Below are positions 18,590 through 26,744 of a DNA stretch of 64,000 nt, piece after piece. This DNA comes from Moorella sp. E308F (GTDB taxonomy: Bacteria; Bacillota; DSM-521; Neomoorellales; Neomoorellaceae). Position numbers and translations under genes: made by a program. The notes under the pieces were generated by a model. That model had not been told where the DNA came from, ran no database searches, and saw only the letters and a program-made list of their open reading frames with translations. The stretch is from positions 39,283 to 103,282 of the forward strand of contig NZ_BJKN01000004.1 of the NCBI RefSeq assembly GCF_006538365.1, read 5' to 3'. How positions within the stretch are numbered: position 1 is the stretch's first letter; each line of letters begins with the position of its first letter.

Positions 18590-18618
18590 TCCAATACAAT
18601 GGGGGTAATATAAATGGG
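18590..18618 (+). repeat. 29-bp leader repeat, copy 1
   Basis: The sequence from TCCAATACAATGG to ATATAAATGGG overlaps the start codon at 18614. It matches 25 of 29 bases at 19702-19730, which has the same register to the start codon at 19726. It contains the ribosome-binding region, so it may be a duplicated translation leader. Confidence 0.7.
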
Positions 18619-19042
18619 AATAAATAAAGGACTTTTTTCTTCGGCTTCAGATGAATGGGAAACTCCTCAAGAACTTTTTGATCAGCTTAATGAGGAGTTT
18701 CATTTTGATCTTGATCCCTGTGCCACCCCCCAAAATGCTAAATGTGCCCAATTTTTTACTAAGAAGGAAAATGGATTAAAGCAGGATTGGTTTGGAACTG
18801 TTTTTATGAATCCCCCTTATGGGCGTGAAATTAAGCAATGGGTACAGAAGGCGTATGAAGAAGCGGAGAAGGGGTGTACTGTGGTGTGTCTATTACCAGC
18901 CAGGACGGATACATCTTGGTTTCACGATTATTGTTTAAAAGGAGAGATCCGCTTTCTTCGGGGACGGTTGAAGTTTGGTAGTGCAAAAAATAGCGCACCT
19001 TTTCCTAGTATGATTGTAATTTTTAGGAAGAAAGCGGCTTAG
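18614..19042 (+). CDS. Phage N6-adenine DNA methyltransferase (Dam-like)
   Basis: 142 residues, about the usual size for the short phage N-6-adenine methyltransferase family (DpnM/Dam-like). Landmarks are SDEWETPQELFDQLNEEF, then FDLDPCAT, then the catalytic NPPY (MNPPYGREIKQWV) near residue 75. A C-terminal strand follows (FPSMIVIF). It transfers a methyl group from SAM to adenine, which may protect phage DNA from restriction or mark it. It has a repeated leader upstream and its own terminator, and stands alone among tail genes. Confidence 0.88.
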   Translation: MGINKGLFSSASDEWETPQELFDQLNEEFHFDLDPCATPQNAKCAQFFTKKENGLKQDWFGTVFMNPPYGREIKQWVQKAYEEAEKGCTVVCLLPARTDTSWFHDYCLKGEIRFLRGRLKFGSAKNSAPFPSMIVIFRKKAA

Positions 19043-19060
19043 GAATGTCGCTTTCTTTTC
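19028..19060 (+). terminator. Intrinsic terminator after the methylase
   Basis: AAGAAAGCG pairs with CGCTTTCTT across a 12-base loop, followed by TTC and a T-rich run. The stop codon of the methylase lies inside the structure. Confidence 0.8.
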
Positions 19061-19081
19061 ATTCTCTGAGGGGGTTTTAGG

Positions 19082-19678
19082 ATGAGTATTTTTAATGGGC
19101 GGCGGGTTAGTCCTGTTAGTCAGGATTTTATTTGGGTAGCAGAGTATGCAGACGGTAGTAATATCGCAGAATTTGATTTACTAACCCGAAAGGAAAATAG
19201 TTTTTATAGTATTCAGCGTGATAAATTAATTCGTTTTGGTTTAATTGGACATGGTATGGGATTATATTATGAAGTGCCTGGAGGAATTTTTAAGTTAAAT
19301 GGTCGTATGATCGAATTAATTTATAAAACGAAGGTAAGAGAATATTATTTAACAGGCCACTCCAAAATGTATAATGATATTATTACTTACAAGGATGCGG
19401 AAGCGGTTTTGAAGTTAGACGGAACGACACAAAGTAATATTACACAATTTAATTTTGGTTATAAGCAAGAATTGGAGTTTGAGGATGGGCTAAAATTTAA
19501 TTTGCGGGTGTTATGTAAAATTCCTTATAACCGACCTGTTTATATGAATATCAGGTTGGTAGCTAATAAAGAGATATGTGGTTTTTTACACATTAAAAGA
19601 AACGGTTTGGTGTGTGACGTATTTGAAGCCCCCCTTCGTAAGGGAGTAGGTGGCGAATTAAATTGGGTAGTAAGGTAA
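19082..19678 (+). CDS. Hypothetical virion protein
   Basis: 198 residues, ATG after GAGGGGGTTTTAGG. Beta-rich with many Tyr, Lys and Arg; no motif recognised (FIWVAEYADGSNIAEFDLL, KEICGFLHIKRNGLVCDVFE). It sits between the methylase terminator and the DNRLRE-domain fibre gene and is likely another small tail or fibre protein. No membrane or secretion signal. Confidence 0.5.
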   Translation: MSIFNGRRVSPVSQDFIWVAEYADGSNIAEFDLLTRKENSFYSIQRDKLIRFGLIGHGMGLYYEVPGGIFKLNGRMIELIYKTKVREYYLTGHSKMYNDIITYKDAEAVLKLDGTTQSNITQFNFGYKQELEFEDGLKFNLRVLCKIPYNRPVYMNIRLVANKEICGFLHIKRNGLVCDVFEAPLRKGVGGELNWVVR

Positions 19679-19701
19679 ATTGCGAGGGGATGGGGCGGGG
19701 T

Positions 19702-19730
19702 TCCAATACAATGGAAGTGATATAAATGGA
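19702..19730 (+). repeat. 29-bp leader repeat, copy 2
   Basis: Near-identical to 18590-18618 (25 of 29 bases), again ending across the start codon (19726). It provides the ribosome-binding region GGAAGTG for the fibre gene. Confidence 0.7.
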
Positions 19731-21474
19731 CAATTTACAAAGTAGAATTATTCTTTTGGCCCGTAATAGGATGATGGGGCGGGCGATTTTAGAGAAACTG
19801 CGAGAATTTGATTTATCTTCCACCATTAGACTTAGAATAAATAATGACTTACAGGGTAAAATTGGGATAAATCCTCATAGTAGAATGGTGGGTGTGGCTG
19901 AAGTTATTCAGCCGCCTACTACAAAAGAAATTTTTGCCCCTGTAGCTGATGCTTTTATTCGTGATGGTGTTCCGAAGCTAAACTATGGTGTTGAAGAAGA
20001 TATATTTATAGGTCGAAGTGGTGGGGGGGAAGTTTTTCGTTCTTTTATCAGATTTGATATAAGCACTTTACCTCCAGGCCAGATAATTAAGAGAGCAGAA
20101 CTGGTTTTATATCCTGCTTCTACTAATTATACTAATGAATTAGGTCTTTATGAAATTGGTAGTTCATGGAATGAATACTCAGTAACGTGGGATAATCAGC
20201 CTAGTAACTTGGATTTAGTTGGTGTTTTTAATAGTGGAATTAATGAAACTATTACGGTTGATGTTACTGATATAGTCACATCCTGGTATAAACAAACTAA
20301 AGTAAATAATGGTTTGCTTATTAAAGCCTTAGATGAAACTAATGCTGTTATTGCTCGTTATTATGCAAGGGAAAGTTATCTTCCGCCTCAGTTAGTTGTT
20401 TATTATTACAATCCAAGTATACAGATGAGCGTGGGGCGGGGTAATTTAGCTGGTACTATTATTGTTAAAAAGGAAGAAAGTAATGATTTAATAAGCGAAA
20501 TACAGGTTAAGAGTTATTGGGGTAAAAGTGAACTACCTGCTAAGTTAAATGTGTCTGATCCAACTTCTTTGGATTGCACTATTAGAGTTAATAAACCTAA
20601 TCTTATATCGTCAATTAATGTAATTTATACTACTAAAGATAACCTGGAATCAACTGTCAAAGTTGCTTTAAAATCTGCTGTAGATTGTCTCGCTTTTATA
20701 GCTGTTTCGAGAGATTTTATATCGGGTAATATTAATGTGCCTCACCACAATGACTTAATGGCGGCAATTACAGTTCGGAGTGGTGCAGTGAGTGATTTAT
20801 TAGGCTGGGCGGGGATAAGTAGATCTGTTCTAAATGGTATTATTGAAGTACCGAATAGAAATGATCTTCACAGTACAGTAGTGGTATACAATCTAACGGG
20901 GTATAATACGCCTAGTCAAATTTGGGTTCCTTTAAGATATAACATTCCTGCTCGATTAGAAGTTATAGGGGCCAGTAAATTACTAAGTAGTATAATTGTT
21001 GTTTCAGGATTTATAGCTTCTACTATTACTGTTATTAGAAAAGAAAGTAGTGATCTAGCTGGCCAGGTTACTGTTAGGTATGCCTCATATGAAGAGACTG
21101 TTTCAAGTTTGAGTGTACGACATAGTAGTTATGATGATGTTTCTTCTAGTTTGGTAGTATATATTGTTGGTGAAAAAGATTTATTAGGAGTATTATCTGT
21201 TAGAGGTACTTCTAATCTAGAGAGTTTTATAATTATAAAACAGGAATCTTACAAAGATTTAATAGGTTATGTTCAACCTATTTACCATAATGACGTTGAA
21301 TCTGAAGTTGTTGTCAAGCAATTAGCTTCTACAGATTTGGATAGTATTCTTTTAAGTAGAAGGGCTGATGGTCGTGAGCTTCCTGGGGTTATCTTATCAC
21401 GAGTAAAATTTGCTAATGATTTACAAGCAGAAATTTATGTTTTTCGCTTTGGAGCTTACGCCTTTATAATGTAA
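19726..21474 (+). CDS. Fibre protein: DNRLRE (CBM96-like) domain plus beta-solenoid repeats
   Basis: 582 residues. Residues ~65-230 match the DNRLRE/CBM96-like domain: DAFIRDGVPKLNYGVEEDI, RSFIRFDISTLPPGQII and AELVLYP. WNEYSVTWDNQPS and VTDIVTSWY follow. From ~240 to the end come many ~16-20 residue repeats of the form DL-x-[SGA]-x-[IV]-x-[VL]-x4-12, suggesting a beta-solenoid shaft. Shorter copies at the N-terminus (NLQSRIILLARN, DLSSTIRLRINNDLQGKI) share the pattern. Probably a glycan-binding tail fibre. Ends in a hairpin shared with the opposing gene. Confidence 0.7.
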   Translation: MDNLQSRIILLARNRMMGRAILEKLREFDLSSTIRLRINNDLQGKIGINPHSRMVGVAEVIQPPTTKEIFAPVADAFIRDGVPKLNYGVEEDIFIGRSGGGEVFRSFIRFDISTLPPGQIIKRAELVLYPASTNYTNELGLYEIGSSWNEYSVTWDNQPSNLDLVGVFNSGINETITVDVTDIVTSWYKQTKVNNGLLIKALDETNAVIARYYARESYLPPQLVVYYYNPSIQMSVGRGNLAGTIIVKKEESNDLISEIQVKSYWGKSELPAKLNVSDPTSLDCTIRVNKPNLISSINVIYTTKDNLESTVKVALKSAVDCLAFIAVSRDFISGNINVPHHNDLMAAITVRSGAVSDLLGWAGISRSVLNGIIEVPNRNDLHSTVVVYNLTGYNTPSQIWVPLRYNIPARLEVIGASKLLSSIIVVSGFIASTITVIRKESSDLAGQVTVRYASYEETVSSLSVRHSSYDDVSSSLVVYIVGEKDLLGVLSVRGTSNLESFIIIKQESYKDLIGYVQPIYHNDVESEVVVKQLASTDLDSILLSRRADGRELPGVILSRVKFANDLQAEIYVFRFGAYAFIM

Positions 21475-21497
21475 GGGGTAGTTTAACTACCCCTTAC
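21471..21497. terminator. Bidirectional hairpin holding two stop codons
   Basis: A perfect 11-bp inverted repeat (GTAAGGGGTAG, loop TTTAA, CTACCCCTTAC) separates convergent genes. The TAA of the rightward fibre gene (21472-21474) and that of the leftward gene (21494-21496) both lie inside the stems. No long T run follows on either side. Confidence 0.75.
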
Positions 21498-22060
21498 ACT
21501 TCTCTGATTTCTAAATTAATGCGGTATTGAATCCCACTTTCATCTAGAGCGGCACTTAATTTCATAAGTTTGTCAATTAGGTTCTTACCTTCATATTCTC
21601 CCCGAAGAATTAAGATAAACTTATCTGATGGTTCTGTTTCACTGGTATCGGGTTGATAGATTTCTAATTGATGAGCTTTTTTATAGGTAGTTTTTCTACG
21701 GGTGCTTCCTACAGGCAGATTAAGTTCACGTACTATATTATAAAATTTTCCTTTAGATATGCCCCATATTTTAATTATTTCTTCAGCACTTTTCTCTTCC
21801 CGCCATTTTTGTAGGACTTCGGCTTGTTTTTCTCGGTTTAGTTGTTGAAATTCATCAAAAGAAAGTATTTCATCATACATAGAGTAAATTCGCACCTCAC
21901 TCGGTTGAGTATATTTTTGGGCTTCTTCACCTTGTAATAATTCAAAAGGCATGTAAATGCGACCAGTTTTTCCTGTACGAGAGGCTCGACCGTGAACACC
22001 TGTAGCGGCTCGTTTTTGTTCACGTTGTTCTTCTTTCAGTAATTTTTCTATTTCATTCAT
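21494..22060 (-). CDS. HTH-containing protein co-transcribed with the integrase
   Basis: 188 residues, start ATG 22060 overlapping the end of the recombinase gene by 8 bp, so translation is coupled. Charged helical N-terminus (EIEKLLKEEQREQKRAATG), a middle HTH-like stretch (AEEIIKIWGISKGKFYNIVR) and a C-terminal alpha/beta domain (FILILRGEYEGKNLIDKLMK). It could be a DNA-binding partner of the recombinase, such as an excision or repressor-type factor, but no family is recognised. The hairpin at 21471-21497 ends the operon. Confidence 0.6.
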   Translation of the reverse strand: MNEIEKLLKEEQREQKRAATGVHGRASRTGKTGRIYMPFELLQGEEAQKYTQPSEVRIYSMYDEILSFDEFQQLNREKQAEVLQKWREEKSAEEIIKIWGISKGKFYNIVRELNLPVGSTRRKTTYKKAHQLEIYQPDTSETEPSDKFILILRGEYEGKNLIDKLMKLSAALDESGIQYRINLEIREV

Positions 22061-22904
22061 TAGACACCTTCTCCCTAGCGTGTGGGTGGAAGCGGAGATA
22101 TTCTAGTCGATTTCGGGTATTACTAACTTTAGTATATAAATTAGTGGTATTGGGGCTGGCGTGACCAGCTAAGTCTTGAATGACTTTTAATTCAGCGCCC
22201 GCTTTGTATAAGTGACTACAAAACGAGTGACGAAATTTGTGGGGGGTGATGTTTTCTTGTTTTATTTTTTGTGCCCACTTTTTTACTATGTCATTGACTT
22301 GACGGGTGGATAGGTGGTTATTTTTACGGCCTGGAAAAAGCCATTTACTATTGTGAGTTTGTATAAGTTCTTTGATAAGCATTAAGATTTTAGGATAGAG
22401 AGGAATAATTCGTTCCTTATTACCTTTACCAATCACTCTAAGACTACCTTCTTGAAGGTCTATATCACTAATTTTAATATTGACGAGTTCTTCTCTTCTT
22501 ATTCCTGTAGCATACAAAATTTCCATGATAGTTCTATCTCTTAGGTTGTCTGGAGCATTAATAAGTTTTTCTATTGTTTGTTCGTCTATAGGATGGGGCA
22601 GTCGTTGTTCTGTTTTTGCTGTTTCTATGAGGGCGGCAGGGTTTTGGTCTATAATACCTTTACGAAGCATTACATTAAAAAAGGTTTTAATCGCGGATAA
22701 TTTTCTATTAGCGGTGGCGACTGAGACTCCTTTCATATGTAGATTCACGAGAAAAGCTGAAATGTCGTCGGGAACAATTTTTTCAGGTGTTTTGTTTATA
22801 AATCGGAAAAACTGTTGAATATCAGAGAGATATGCACTAACTGTGTTATGAGAAAAGTTTTTTTCTATTTCAAGGTAAAGTTGAAATTTCTCTAGGTAGT
22901 TCAA
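22053..22904 (-). CDS. Tyrosine recombinase (XerC/XerD-like integrase)
   Basis: 283 residues, the size of XerC/D. TTG start with GAAGGAGGG 7 bases upstream. N-terminal SAM-like core-binding domain (YLEIEKNFSHNTVSAYLSDI). Catalytic set visible: Arg in YATGIRREEL, Lys in GKGNKER, HKFRHS, AGHAS and the nucleophile Tyr in TNLYTK. It cuts and rejoins DNA at att- or dif-type sites. It lacks the extra N-terminal arm-binding domain of lambda-type integrases. It lies ~41 kb from the putative tRNA attachment site, so which site it acts on is unclear. Confidence 0.9.
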   Translation of the reverse strand: MNYLEKFQLYLEIEKNFSHNTVSAYLSDIQQFFRFINKTPEKIVPDDISAFLVNLHMKGVSVATANRKLSAIKTFFNVMLRKGIIDQNPAALIETAKTEQRLPHPIDEQTIEKLINAPDNLRDRTIMEILYATGIRREELVNIKISDIDLQEGSLRVIGKGNKERIIPLYPKILMLIKELIQTHNSKWLFPGRKNNHLSTRQVNDIVKKWAQKIKQENITPHKFRHSFCSHLYKAGAELKVIQDLAGHASPNTTNLYTKVSNTRNRLEYLRFHPHAREKVSNE

Positions 22905-22924
22905 ATGACATCCCTCCTTCTGTA

Positions 22925-22953
22925 ATTGTAAAGCCTGGTTTAACCTATGTCAA
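22925..22953 (-). promoter_or_regulatory. Sigma-A promoter for the integrase operon
   Basis: Read on the minus strand: TTGACA, 17-base spacer, TACAAT, then the GAAGGAGGG ribosome site and TTG start. Near-consensus housekeeping promoter with a very short leader. Confidence 0.8.
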
Positions 22954-22972
22954 TAGAAATTTTGCAGGTGGT

Positions 22973-23001
22973 ACTTAATTTTCAAGAAGAAGGTTCGTAT
23001 A
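22973..23001 (+). promoter_or_regulatory. Phage promoter class M, copy 1 (ACTTAA-N17-CGTATA)
   Basis: ACTTAA at 22973-22978 and CGTATA at 22996-23001, 17 bases apart, 22 bases before the replication initiator start. Four other sites (30951, 35927, 42474, 53108) share RCTTAA and CGTATA with an 18-base spacer. CGTATA resembles ECF sigma -10 boxes (for example B. subtilis SigW). Confidence 0.6.
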
Positions 23002-23023
23002 AAATTCATAGGGGGTTAGTTTT

Positions 23024-24073
23024 ATGGACTTGTTTGATGTTCGATTTGCGTCTACGGAAAAAGAGTTTATTTATAATTTCGGTGTTAATCGTGGTCATTC
23101 TCTTTCTTATGCTAAGGTAAACAGGTGTTTGTTTTTATCGGATGCCGCGAAACAGTTGTACCATAGTTTATGTGACTATGCTTATGGTGAAAGAAAAGAC
23201 TGCTACCCTAGTCAGGCCCTTTTACGATTGGGGTTGGGGTGGAGTAAACAAACTCTTAGTAATCACTTAAAAGAGTTAGAAAAAATGGGTTTTATTACTA
23301 TAGAAAAAGAAGGGTTTGGAAAACCAGCTAAGTATAACCTGCAAGAACTTCATAAAATACCTGCTTTATATCATTCGGAAATTATTTACTCTATTCGTCC
23401 CACTAGTACAGAGGAACTGGAAAAGTTTTATACGGCGGTGGTGGAGTATAAAAAATCAGATCTTTGTAGAGAAATTATGGATTCGGCTAATCCGCTGGCT
23501 TATATGGAACAAATAAAATTGTGGTTTAAAACTTTTTTGGGGTTAGATAATACAAGTAATTCCTCTGAAGAAGAAAAAGTAGAAGAAGTGAAGGATAAAT
23601 CCTCTAAAAGTAATAAAGTGAAGTTAACAACACCTAAAGTTTTTAAAGTTGATCCATTAATCCAAGAAGAAAATCTTATAATCTCTAAAAAGAAACGGCG
23701 GAGATTGAGCTATAAAGAAATTGATGTGGAAGATTGGAATACTAATCATTTTGTGGCTTATTTTGAGGATCTTTATTGGGAAAAGTATCATGCTCCTTAT
23801 ATAACCACTAAAGCTGATCGGGGGGCGATGAAACGGCTTTTAAATAGTGGTAAAAGTAAAGCGATGCTTAAACAACATATTGAGAATTTCATTTCTCTTG
23901 ATTTCTTTGAGGCTCCGACAATAACTAGTTTCAGTTCCAGTTATGTGCAGGCTGTTTTGGATACTTATTTAAGTACAAGAAGATTGCCTACATTTAAGCG
24001 AAAGAGTAATCATGGCGGGAAGATTAATGAAGAATGGGCGCGGGGTTTGGATGAATTAATGGATAGTGATTAG
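23024..24073 (+). CDS. Replication initiator-like winged-helix protein
   Basis: 349 residues, ATG after AGGGGGTT. Residues ~30-110 form a winged-helix DNA-binding domain of the phage replication-initiator type (AAKQLYHSLCDYAYG, CYPSQALLRLGLGWSKQTLS, LKELEKMGFITIEKEGFGKP). A charged linker (EEEKVEEVKDKSSKSNKVK) leads to a C-terminal helical domain. It is followed directly by a DnaC-like loader and DnaB-like helicase, the classic order for origin recognition and helicase loading in Firmicute phages. The class M promoter lies just upstream, making it the first gene of the replication operon. Confidence 0.75.
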   Translation: MDLFDVRFASTEKEFIYNFGVNRGHSLSYAKVNRCLFLSDAAKQLYHSLCDYAYGERKDCYPSQALLRLGLGWSKQTLSNHLKELEKMGFITIEKEGFGKPAKYNLQELHKIPALYHSEIIYSIRPTSTEELEKFYTAVVEYKKSDLCREIMDSANPLAYMEQIKLWFKTFLGLDNTSNSSEEEKVEEVKDKSSKSNKVKLTTPKVFKVDPLIQEENLIISKKKRRRLSYKEIDVEDWNTNHFVAYFEDLYWEKYHAPYITTKADRGAMKRLLNSGKSKAMLKQHIENFISLDFFEAPTITSFSSSYVQAVLDTYLSTRRLPTFKRKSNHGGKINEEWARGLDELMDSD

Positions 24074-24081
24074 GGGGGTTA

Positions 24082-24792
24082 ATGATGCCGCCTTATACAG
24101 AATGTGAGAATTGTGTTGCGACAGGTTTTTGTAAAGCTTATTCGGGGGAAGTGGTTTTAACTAATAAAAAAAACTGGTGTAGTGCCCGTTTTAGGCTTTA
24201 TAAGGCTTTAAAGTTAGCACAAATACCGATTGAGTATTGGCGTGCTAATCTTACCAACTATATTTTAGATAAAGATAACGAGAAGGTTTACCAAAAGATA
24301 AAACCTAAATTGGGTAATATTGTGGAAGAAGTTAAGCGAGGATTTAATTTATTTTTCTATAGCGATAAATTCGGGACGGGAAAGACTTACCATGCGGCCA
24401 TGTTTCTTAACCACTATATTTACAAGGTGTGCTTAACTAGGGAGTTCGATTTTGAAACCCCACCTGCTTTATTTGTAGTTTATCCAGACTTAATGGATAA
24501 ATTGCGGATGTATAAGGATGAGATGCAGGATTACTTGACGTGGGTAAAAGAGGTTCCCTTAGTGCTTTTTGATGATATTGGAGCTGGAACAATGACTGAT
24601 TTTACTCGTGAACAGACTTATTTGATCTTGAATCATCGCTTTAATAATCGACTATCCACCATTATTACTTCTAATCTATCCCTTTCAAAATTGGGTCAAG
24701 ATACTGCCTTGGGTGAACGAAACGTGTCAAGATTAACGGCGCATTTTCAGGGGATTGTGGTCAGCGGGGAGGATAGGAGGAGGAAAAGATGA
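24082..24792 (+). CDS. dnaC: DnaC/DnaI-like helicase loader ATPase
   Basis: 236 residues. N-terminal Cys cluster (CENCVATGFC, then a further Cys) probably binds zinc, as in DnaI. AAA+ core: Walker A SDKFGTGKTYHA (~residue 95), Walker B PLVLFDDIGAGTM (~165), sensor IITSNLS, and Arg finger region GERNVSRLTAH. It loads the DnaB ring onto DNA at the phage origin. The gene stop overlaps the helicase start (ATGA), so the two are made together. Strong family fit. Confidence 0.85.
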   Translation: MMPPYTECENCVATGFCKAYSGEVVLTNKKNWCSARFRLYKALKLAQIPIEYWRANLTNYILDKDNEKVYQKIKPKLGNIVEEVKRGFNLFFYSDKFGTGKTYHAAMFLNHYIYKVCLTREFDFETPPALFVVYPDLMDKLRMYKDEMQDYLTWVKEVPLVLFDDIGAGTMTDFTREQTYLILNHRFNNRLSTIITSNLSLSKLGQDTALGERNVSRLTAHFQGIVVSGEDRRRKR

Positions 24793-26042
24793 TTGAGGAA
24801 TTACAAGTTATAAATTACTGGTTGCAATCTAAAGAACCAGGCTATTTGTATAAACAGGGTTTAGATCATTCCTACTTTTTTGCTACCAGTGATATAGTAG
24901 CTTGGATTGAGCAATTTATAACTCGTACAGGTGTCCTCCCCTCTTTGGAAACCGTAGCGGCGGAGTTTGAGGAATTTAAGATTCTAAGTGACTTAGATCC
25001 TATAGACTATCTTGTAAATGTATTGAAGGAGCAGAAGGCTTATACCGAATATCGTCCTTTATTGACGAAAAATGCCCAATTGGTTAGTGAAGGCCGTACT
25101 ATTGATGCCATGTGGCAGATGGTGGCTGAGGTTAATTCCTTATTAAAAAAATATACGGGTAAAATAACTCGGTACGATTGGGTTAGGGATGCTTTAGAAC
25201 GTTATGACAAGTATATGGAGAAGCACGGCCAGCAAGGACTAAATGGTTTAACGACAGGAATTAAACAATTAGATGAATATACAGGGGGTTGGCGGAGTGA
25301 TGATTTAATTCTTTTAGTGGGAAGAACAAATGAGGGTAAGTCTTTTGTAGGAACTTATTTTGCTTATGTGGTTTGGAGAAGTTTACTGTCTACTGATATA
25401 ACTAATCCTGTAATTTACATTACGACAGAAATGCCTGAATTAGAAATAGCTTATCGGTTAGATACTTTACGAGCTCATTTTTCTAATCGGGGGTTGAATG
25501 AGGGAAAGCTACCTGATCCCCAACTCTATAAGGAATATCTGGAGGAACTTAGGAAAAACAAGAATGGGTTTTTGATTTTAAGTGAAGAAGCTAATGGGGG
25601 AAAACCATTTACCCCTGCTGATATAAGAGTCATTATTGAAGCGGAGAAGCCAGCTTTTATGGTGATTGATCAATTGTATGACTTAAGTGATGGTATAGGA
25701 GAGCGGGATATTCGGAAACGCATTGTTAATGTAACTAATCAGATTAGGGATGTAAACCTTTATACCCAAACACCGATGATGCTCATTGCCCAGGCGGGGC
25801 GTGCATCGGCTATTGAAGGTAAAAAAGATCCTAATGCTACACCTGAATTATTTCAGGTGCAGGAAAGTGATAATCCTGCTCAGAAGGCTACTAGAGTATT
25901 AACCCTTAGAATGATAAATGACGTATTTAAAATCTCTTTAAAGAAGAATAGGGGAGGGATACGGAATGTAGACGTTTATATGCGAGTCGACCTGGATACA
26001 GGTATATGGGAAGAGATTGATCCTGAAGAGACAGTTTTTTAG
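24789..26042 (+). CDS. dnaB: DnaB-like replicative DNA helicase
   Basis: 417 residues. The RecA-like core begins at GLTTGIKQLDEYTGGWRSDD with Walker A LVGRTNEGKSF (~residue 177), followed by VIYITTEMP (H1a-like Glu), Walker B FMVIDQLYDL (~290) and an Arg finger-like TLRMINDVFKISLKKNRGG. It unwinds DNA 5'-3' at the phage fork. Slightly short for DnaB, with a divergent N-terminal domain. Overlaps the loader gene by 4 bp. Confidence 0.85.
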   Translation: MIEELQVINYWLQSKEPGYLYKQGLDHSYFFATSDIVAWIEQFITRTGVLPSLETVAAEFEEFKILSDLDPIDYLVNVLKEQKAYTEYRPLLTKNAQLVSEGRTIDAMWQMVAEVNSLLKKYTGKITRYDWVRDALERYDKYMEKHGQQGLNGLTTGIKQLDEYTGGWRSDDLILLVGRTNEGKSFVGTYFAYVVWRSLLSTDITNPVIYITTEMPELEIAYRLDTLRAHFSNRGLNEGKLPDPQLYKEYLEELRKNKNGFLILSEEANGGKPFTPADIRVIIEAEKPAFMVIDQLYDLSDGIGERDIRKRIVNVTNQIRDVNLYTQTPMMLIAQAGRASAIEGKKDPNATPELFQVQESDNPAQKATRVLTLRMINDVFKISLKKNRGGIRNVDVYMRVDLDTGIWEEIDPEETVF

Positions 26043-26055
26043 GAGGAATACATAT

Positions 26056-26307
26056 ATGGGTGTAAATTTTGATGGGGGATTGTCGAGGGTATTTGAGTGG
26101 ATAGATCATAATCCATGTTGTGTAAATGAAGAAACAGGTGAAAAAATCCCTCTTAATGCAGAAGAAACAGTACGGGCCTACCAGGAAGAATTTCGCAAAA
26201 TCATCGGTAAAGATACGAGTTTATCTTTTCGTGACTTAAATGGTAAGGCTGTAGTGGTTGATTTTAAAAAACTTGCGGCTTTAACCCTAGCAGGGGAGGC
26301 TGTATAG
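26056..26307 (+). CDS. Hypothetical protein (83 aa)
   Basis: ATG 26056 is chosen because AGGAGG lies 10 bases upstream, right at the helicase stop. 83 residues, acidic, helical (AEETVRAYQEEFRKIIGKDT) then FRDLNGKAVVVDFKKLAAL. No motif recognised. Directly downstream of the helicase and immediately followed by another small gene, so it is part of the replication operon. Confidence 0.6.
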   Translation: MGVNFDGGLSRVFEWIDHNPCCVNEETGEKIPLNAEETVRAYQEEFRKIIGKDTSLSFRDLNGKAVVVDFKKLAALTLAGEAV

Positions 26308-26502
26308 GTGTATAGGCTTGTTTATGCCTTTGATGTGGGAGATGTACGTGAATTAGTGTTTGAGGCTGAAGATTTAGTTTCGGCGTTAACGGCTTCGATT
26401 GATTACTTTATTAAGATGTATGGTGAGGGCTCCATGTCTCAATTAATATTATTTAGTGTCTTTAATGAGTTATTGGTAGGGGAGAGGGAAGTTGAACATT
26501 AA
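26308..26502 (+). CDS. Hypothetical protein (64 aa)
   Basis: GTG start abutting the preceding stop (TAG then GTG), with AGGGGAGG upstream. 64 residues: beta start (RLVYAFDVGDVRELVFEAED) then helices (VSALTASIDYFIKMYG). The last bases overlap the next gene. No family recognised. Confidence 0.55.
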   Translation: MYRLVYAFDVGDVRELVFEAEDLVSALTASIDYFIKMYGEGSMSQLILFSVFNELLVGEREVEH

Positions 26503-26734
26503 TTGCCAGCGATGCGATTATCGGCCTGGGTGTCATAAAAAGATTATCATTAGTGCTGATCGTCAGTATCTAGCTAAAGAGCAAGACCAGTTTAACATGA
26601 AGTGTATTAATATTGTCCAGGATGTATGCCGTGATTGTTTGCGGTTTCAGGCTCATCAATGTGCCGCCTGGAAAGTGTTGAATGGAGTAGATCAGGAAAT
26701 AAAATTAATTAAATGTCCTAAAAAAGTAATTTAG
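26492..26734 (+). CDS. Small Cys-rich protein, probable zinc binding
   Basis: 80 residues, TTG start with GGGGAGAGGGAAG upstream, overlapping the previous gene by 11 bp. Seven or more Cys in CxxC and CxxxxC pairs (INCQRCDYRPGC, VCRDCLRFQAHQC, KCP) suggest a zinc- or iron-sulphur-binding fold. It directly precedes a radical SAM gene by 10 bases, so it may act with it, but that is only context. Confidence 0.55.
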   Translation: MNINCQRCDYRPGCHKKIIISADRQYLAKEQDQFNMKCINIVQDVCRDCLRFQAHQCAAWKVLNGVDQEIKLIKCPKKVI

Positions 26735-26744
26735 GGGGATCAAA

